64,000 nucleotides of DNA from Saccharomyces paradoxus. Lineage: Eukaryota > Ascomycota > Saccharomycetes > Saccharomycetales > Saccharomycetaceae. The first letter of the stretch is position 1. Every line of letters starts with the position of its first letter. A program made the position numbers and the translations under genes. Below the pieces are notes generated by a model. The model was not told the DNA's origin, did no database searches, and was given only the letters and a program-made list of their open reading frames with translations. The stretch covers positions 62,001-126,000 of the forward strand of contig NC_047498.1 of assembly GCF_002079055.1 (NCBI RefSeq), written 5' to 3'. Below are positions 61,136 to 64,000 of this stretch, in pieces.

Positions 61136-62605
61136 ATGAAGATCAAGACCATTAAAAGAAGTGCTGATGACTATGTTCCTGTTAAGAGCACGCAGGAATC
61201 TCAAATGCCTAGGAATCTGAACCCTGAATTGCATCCCTTCGAAAGAGCACGTGAATATACCAAAGCTTTGAATGCCACCAAATTGGAAAGAATGTTTGCT
61301 AAACCTTTTGTAGGGCAATTAGGATACGGTCACAGAGATGGTGTTTATGCTATTGCCAAGAATTATGGTAGTTTGAATAAATTGGCTACTGGTTCTGCAG
61401 ATGGTGTGATTAAATACTGGAACATGTCTACTAGAGAAGAATTCGTTTCCTTTAAGGCACATTATGGACTCATTACTGGTCTTTGTGTCACACAGCCTCA
61501 TTTTCATGACAAGAAACCAGATTTGAAAAATCAAAACTTCATGTTATCTTGTAGTGATGACAAAACCGTCAAATTATGGTCAATAAATGTCGATGATTAC
61601 TCCAATAAAAGCTCTAGTGATAACGATTCTGTTACCAACGAGGAGGGCTTAGTCCGTACTTTTGACGGTGAATCTGCATTTCAGGGTATCGACTCGCACA
61701 GAGAAAATTCTACGTTTGCCACAGGTGGGGCCAAGATCCATCTTTGGGATGTTAACAGATTGAAGCCGGTTTCCAATCTATCCTGGGGAGCGGACAACAT
61801 CACCAGTGTGAAATTCAACCAAAATGAAACCGATATTTTGGCAAGTACTGGCAGTGATAATTCTATTGTCCTTTATGACTTGAGAACAAACTCTCCAACA
61901 CAAAAGATTGTTCAAACAATGAGGACAAATGCTATTTGTTGGAATCCAATGGAGGCTTTCAACTTTGTAACTGCCAATGAAGATCATAACGCTTACTATT
62001 ATGATATGAGGAATCTATCGCGTTCATTGAATGTATTTAAAGATCACGTCAGTGCAGTAATGGATGTAGACTTTTCTCCTACGGGGGATGAGATTGTTAC
62101 TGGTTCATACGATAAGAGTATCAGAATATATAGGACGAATCATGGACATTCGAGAGAAATTTATCATACGAAGAGAATGCAGCATGTTTTCCAGGTTAAA
62201 TATTCCATGGATTCTAAGTATATTATCAGTGGGTCTGATGATGGGAATGTTAGGTTATGGAGAAGCAAAGCTTGGGAGAGGTCGAATGTCAAAACTACCC
62301 GTGAAAAGAATAAATTAGAATATGACGAAAAATTGAAAGAAAGATTTAGACATATGCCAGAGATTAAAAGAATCAGTAGACATAGACATGTACCACAAGT
62401 CATCAAAAAGGCTCAAGAAATTAAGAATATTGAGTTGAGTTCTATAAAGAGAAGAGAAGCTAATGAAAGGCGTACTAGGAAGGACATGCCATACATTTCT
62501 GAAAGAAAGAAACAAATCGTGGGTACCGTGCACAAATATGAAGATCCAGGAAGAGGCAGGAAAAGAAGAAAGGAAGACGATAAACGTGATACTCAAGAAG
62601 AGTAG
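61136..62605 (+). CDS. SOF1: SOF1, WD40 protein of the U3 snoRNP / SSU processome
   Basis: This 489-aa protein has the S. cerevisiae length. A seven-bladed WD40 propeller spans about 65-355 (ATGSADGVIKYWN; SCSDDKTVKLWS; VTGSYDKSIRIY; ISGSDDGNVRLW). The conserved Sof1-specific C-terminus (about 375-465, ERFRHMPEIKRISRHRHVP) and a strongly basic end follow. Sof1 is essential for 18S rRNA maturation (DCAF13 in humans). The PAC/RRPE promoter agrees with this role, as with RIX7 in the same window. Confidence 0.97.
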   Translation: MKIKTIKRSADDYVPVKSTQESQMPRNLNPELHPFERAREYTKALNATKLERMFAKPFVGQLGYGHRDGVYAIAKNYGSLNKLATGSADGVIKYWNMSTREEFVSFKAHYGLITGLCVTQPHFHDKKPDLKNQNFMLSCSDDKTVKLWSINVDDYSNKSSSDNDSVTNEEGLVRTFDGESAFQGIDSHRENSTFATGGAKIHLWDVNRLKPVSNLSWGADNITSVKFNQNETDILASTGSDNSIVLYDLRTNSPTQKIVQTMRTNAICWNPMEAFNFVTANEDHNAYYYDMRNLSRSLNVFKDHVSAVMDVDFSPTGDEIVTGSYDKSIRIYRTNHGHSREIYHTKRMQHVFQVKYSMDSKYIISGSDDGNVRLWRSKAWERSNVKTTREKNKLEYDEKLKERFRHMPEIKRISRHRHVPQVIKKAQEIKNIELSSIKRREANERRTRKDMPYISERKKQIVGTVHKYEDPGRGRKRRKEDDKRDTQEE

Positions 62606-62940
62606 TTTTTCTGTTTTATATTTTCTGTATTTACACACATGTACAATATTTGCATTTTTGATTTTTAATTCACATATATTTGATAAATGTTTACGCCAGT
62701 GTCCTGTTAAATTAAATTTGCCATTTATTAGATTATGAATTTATATATGAATACATTGTGTGGTAATGATAGAAGAAGTTGGTAAAAAAAAATGTCAAGG
62801 ACAGTATGGGTATAGTGTGTTGAGCAAAAAAAAAAAAAAAAAGAAAAAAATTTTGTTCGCTGGTTCTTTTTTCCTTCTTCTTCATCTTTATCTTCATTCT
62901 TTGGTGCGGAGCCAACAAGGAATTCGGGCGAAAGTGCTCC
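62606..62940. terminator. Convergent 3' region SOF1 / PSR1
   Basis: 335 bp, AT-rich, with an A17 run at about 62826-62842. TTTTATATTTT at 62614-62624 matches the 11-bp ARS consensus exactly, but such matches are common by chance. I see no gene. Confidence 0.5.
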
Positions 62941-64000
62941 TTATATCGTTACATCCAAAATTTTGCCCACATCTAGTGAGGTTTTCACAGAAAGGTCTTC
63001 TAAAAGAGGAATAATATCTAATAATTCGTTATCGTGAGTATCTGAGAACCAGGACGAAATCGGTATTGCATGTTGAGGATGAAAAATGTAAGATGCTGGA
63101 GAGTTATCGAGAATGATAATATCTGATAGGGGTCTTCCAATTTGGGATAAGTTTTTTATATAATTGCCTTCATAGTTATAGCAAGCCTCTCTGAATAATC
63201 TGTGATGGATGACTTTATCTGTGTCTAATATATCGAGCAATGGGTCACCGTACCGAGAGACACTGGCAGTAAAGACAACAACCTCGAATAACTTCCCGAC
63301 TCTTTCCAAGAATTCTTCCACGCCAGGTCTTTTAATGACATAGACATTATGTACTTGGTCATCTATTTCCACAGGCAAAACAAAATCCGCAGATCGCAAA
63401 TATTTGAAGGAAGAATGTACCAAAGTTTCATCAAGGTCTAGTATTAGGCATTTCTTGCCCTTTATACTTTCATCTTGTGGGGGGAGTAGGGTGTTGTAAC
63501 CTGGAGCGTGATACTGGCCCTGCTGTAAAAGCGTTAGGTCGATATATTCGTCACCTTCGTCGTCTTCGTCATCAGCATCGTTGGAAGTTTCACTGGCCTG
63601 AGGGCTGCTGCTTACCCTGCTTATGTTCATATCTTGGATAAGGTGGTCAGACGACACCTGCACAATAGGCCCTCGCTGCTGCGGCGGCTGCTGCGACTGC
63701 TGTTGTGGTTGTGGTTGTTGCTTTTTTTTCTGTTTGGAAGTATCTTTCAAAGCAGCTCCCTTTTCCTGTACAATGCCACGGCCACGACGGTTATCTTCAT
63801 CATCAATCTCTTCATCCTCATCAACCTCGTATTTTTCCTCATAAAGATCATCTTTACTAATTTTTTTTTCTACTTTCGTCATATTATTATTAGTGGTGGC
63901 GGTGGCGGCTGTAGTCGGCGACAATGGTTTCTTTTTCTCATTATCGTTTGTGCTTATCCCAGATTTACCGGTGGATCTTTCAGTGGAACTGAATGTAGCA
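62941..64000 (-). CDS. PSR1: PSR1, plasma-membrane HAD/FCP-type phosphatase (C-terminal part; 5' end beyond the window)
   Basis: The minus-strand frame stays open to the right edge (352 residues plus stop). It must continue beyond the window, because S. cerevisiae Psr1 is about 427 aa and the palmitoylated MGFISS-type N-terminus is not here. The acidic region, a Gln/Pro-rich stretch ([11 protein letters not shown]) and the NIF/FCP domain are present, with the catalytic [10 protein letters not shown] (DxDxT), KRPGVEEFL and [10 protein letters not shown]. Psr1, with Psr2 and Whi2, supports the sodium and general stress responses by acting on Msn2. There is a second Met within the frame, but no sign that it is the start. 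Confidence 0.94.
   Translation of the reverse strand, partial: ATFSSTERSTGKSGISTNDNEKKKPLSPTTAATATTNNNMTKVEKKISKDDLYEEKYEVDEDEEIDDEDNRRGRGIVQEKGAALKDTSKQKKKQQPQPQQQSQQPPQQRGPIVQVSSDHLIQDMNISRVSSSPQASETSNDADDEDDEGDEYIDLTLLQQGQYHAPGYNTLLPPQDESIKGKKCLILDLDETLVHSSFKYLRSADFVLPVEIDDQVHNVYVIKRPGVEEFLERVGKLFEVVVFTASVSRYGDPLLDILDTDKVIHHRLFREACYNYEGNYIKNLSQIGRPLSDIIILDNSPASYIFHPQHAIPISSWFSDTHDNELLDIIPLLEDLSVKTSLDVGKILDVTI

Overview
This window is nuclear DNA of a budding yeast of the genus Saccharomyces. Genes are compact and almost all intronless, intergenic DNA is AT-rich, and there is a tRNA-Pro gene with a 31-nt intron, a Ty1/Ty2-type delta LTR, a seripauperin (PAU) gene and yeast promoter elements (HSE, PAC/RRPE, AR1, PDRE). 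The gene order, ENT4-PRP19-GRC3-RIX7-IRC19-YLL032C-GPI13-FRA1-TPO1-ISA1-HSP104-tRNA-Pro-PAU17-SSA2-POM33-HIF1-SPA2-KNS1-COX19-DPS1-SDC25-BPT1-EMC6-PUF3-YEH1-SOF1-PSR1, is that of the left arm of S. cerevisiae chromosome XII (YLL038C to YLL010C). Proteins recalled from memory differ from S. cerevisiae at many positions (PRP19, GRC3, HIF1 and PUF3 clearly, HSP104 only slightly), and SDC25 is one intact frame. I therefore infer a sister species of the Saccharomyces sensu stricto group rather than S. cerevisiae S288C. I cannot fix the species without an alignment.

Layout. 1-17 kb: the ENT4 5' end, the splicing ubiquitin ligase PRP19, the rRNA-processing kinase GRC3, the pre-60S AAA-ATPase RIX7, IRC19, the KH protein YLL032C, the GPI-anchor enzyme GPI13 and the iron-signalling protein FRA1. 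17-31 kb: the polyamine exporter TPO1 behind a CGG-rich promoter, the Fe-S assembly factor ISA1, then a stress-gene neighbourhood with HSP104 and SSA2. Between those two lie a delta LTR remnant, tRNA-Pro, a gene-free stretch of about 2.4 kb and PAU17. 31-43 kb: POM33, HIF1, the polarisome scaffold SPA2, the LAMMER kinase KNS1 and COX19, whose tail is extended by a 12-bp minisatellite. 43-64 kb: DPS1, SDC25, an (ATT)n tract, BPT1, EMC6, PUF3, YEH1, SOF1 and a PSR1 gene cut by the right edge.

These genes are not an operon, and most act in unrelated housekeeping processes. Shared control is visible in places. HSP104 and SSA2 both carry heat-shock elements and their products cooperate in protein disaggregation. 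RIX7 and SOF1 carry PAC/RRPE motifs typical of ribosome-biogenesis genes. The HIF1-SPA2 divergent promoter carries G1/S-type (MBF/SBF) sites.

I found no clearly new biological system. The features most worth a second look are the COX19 tail repeat, a tandem CGG array in the TPO1 promoter, three adjacent palindromes between COX19 and DPS1, a shifted HIF1 start, the intact SDC25, an LYR-like motif in IRC19 and an 81-bp in-frame repeat in SPA2.
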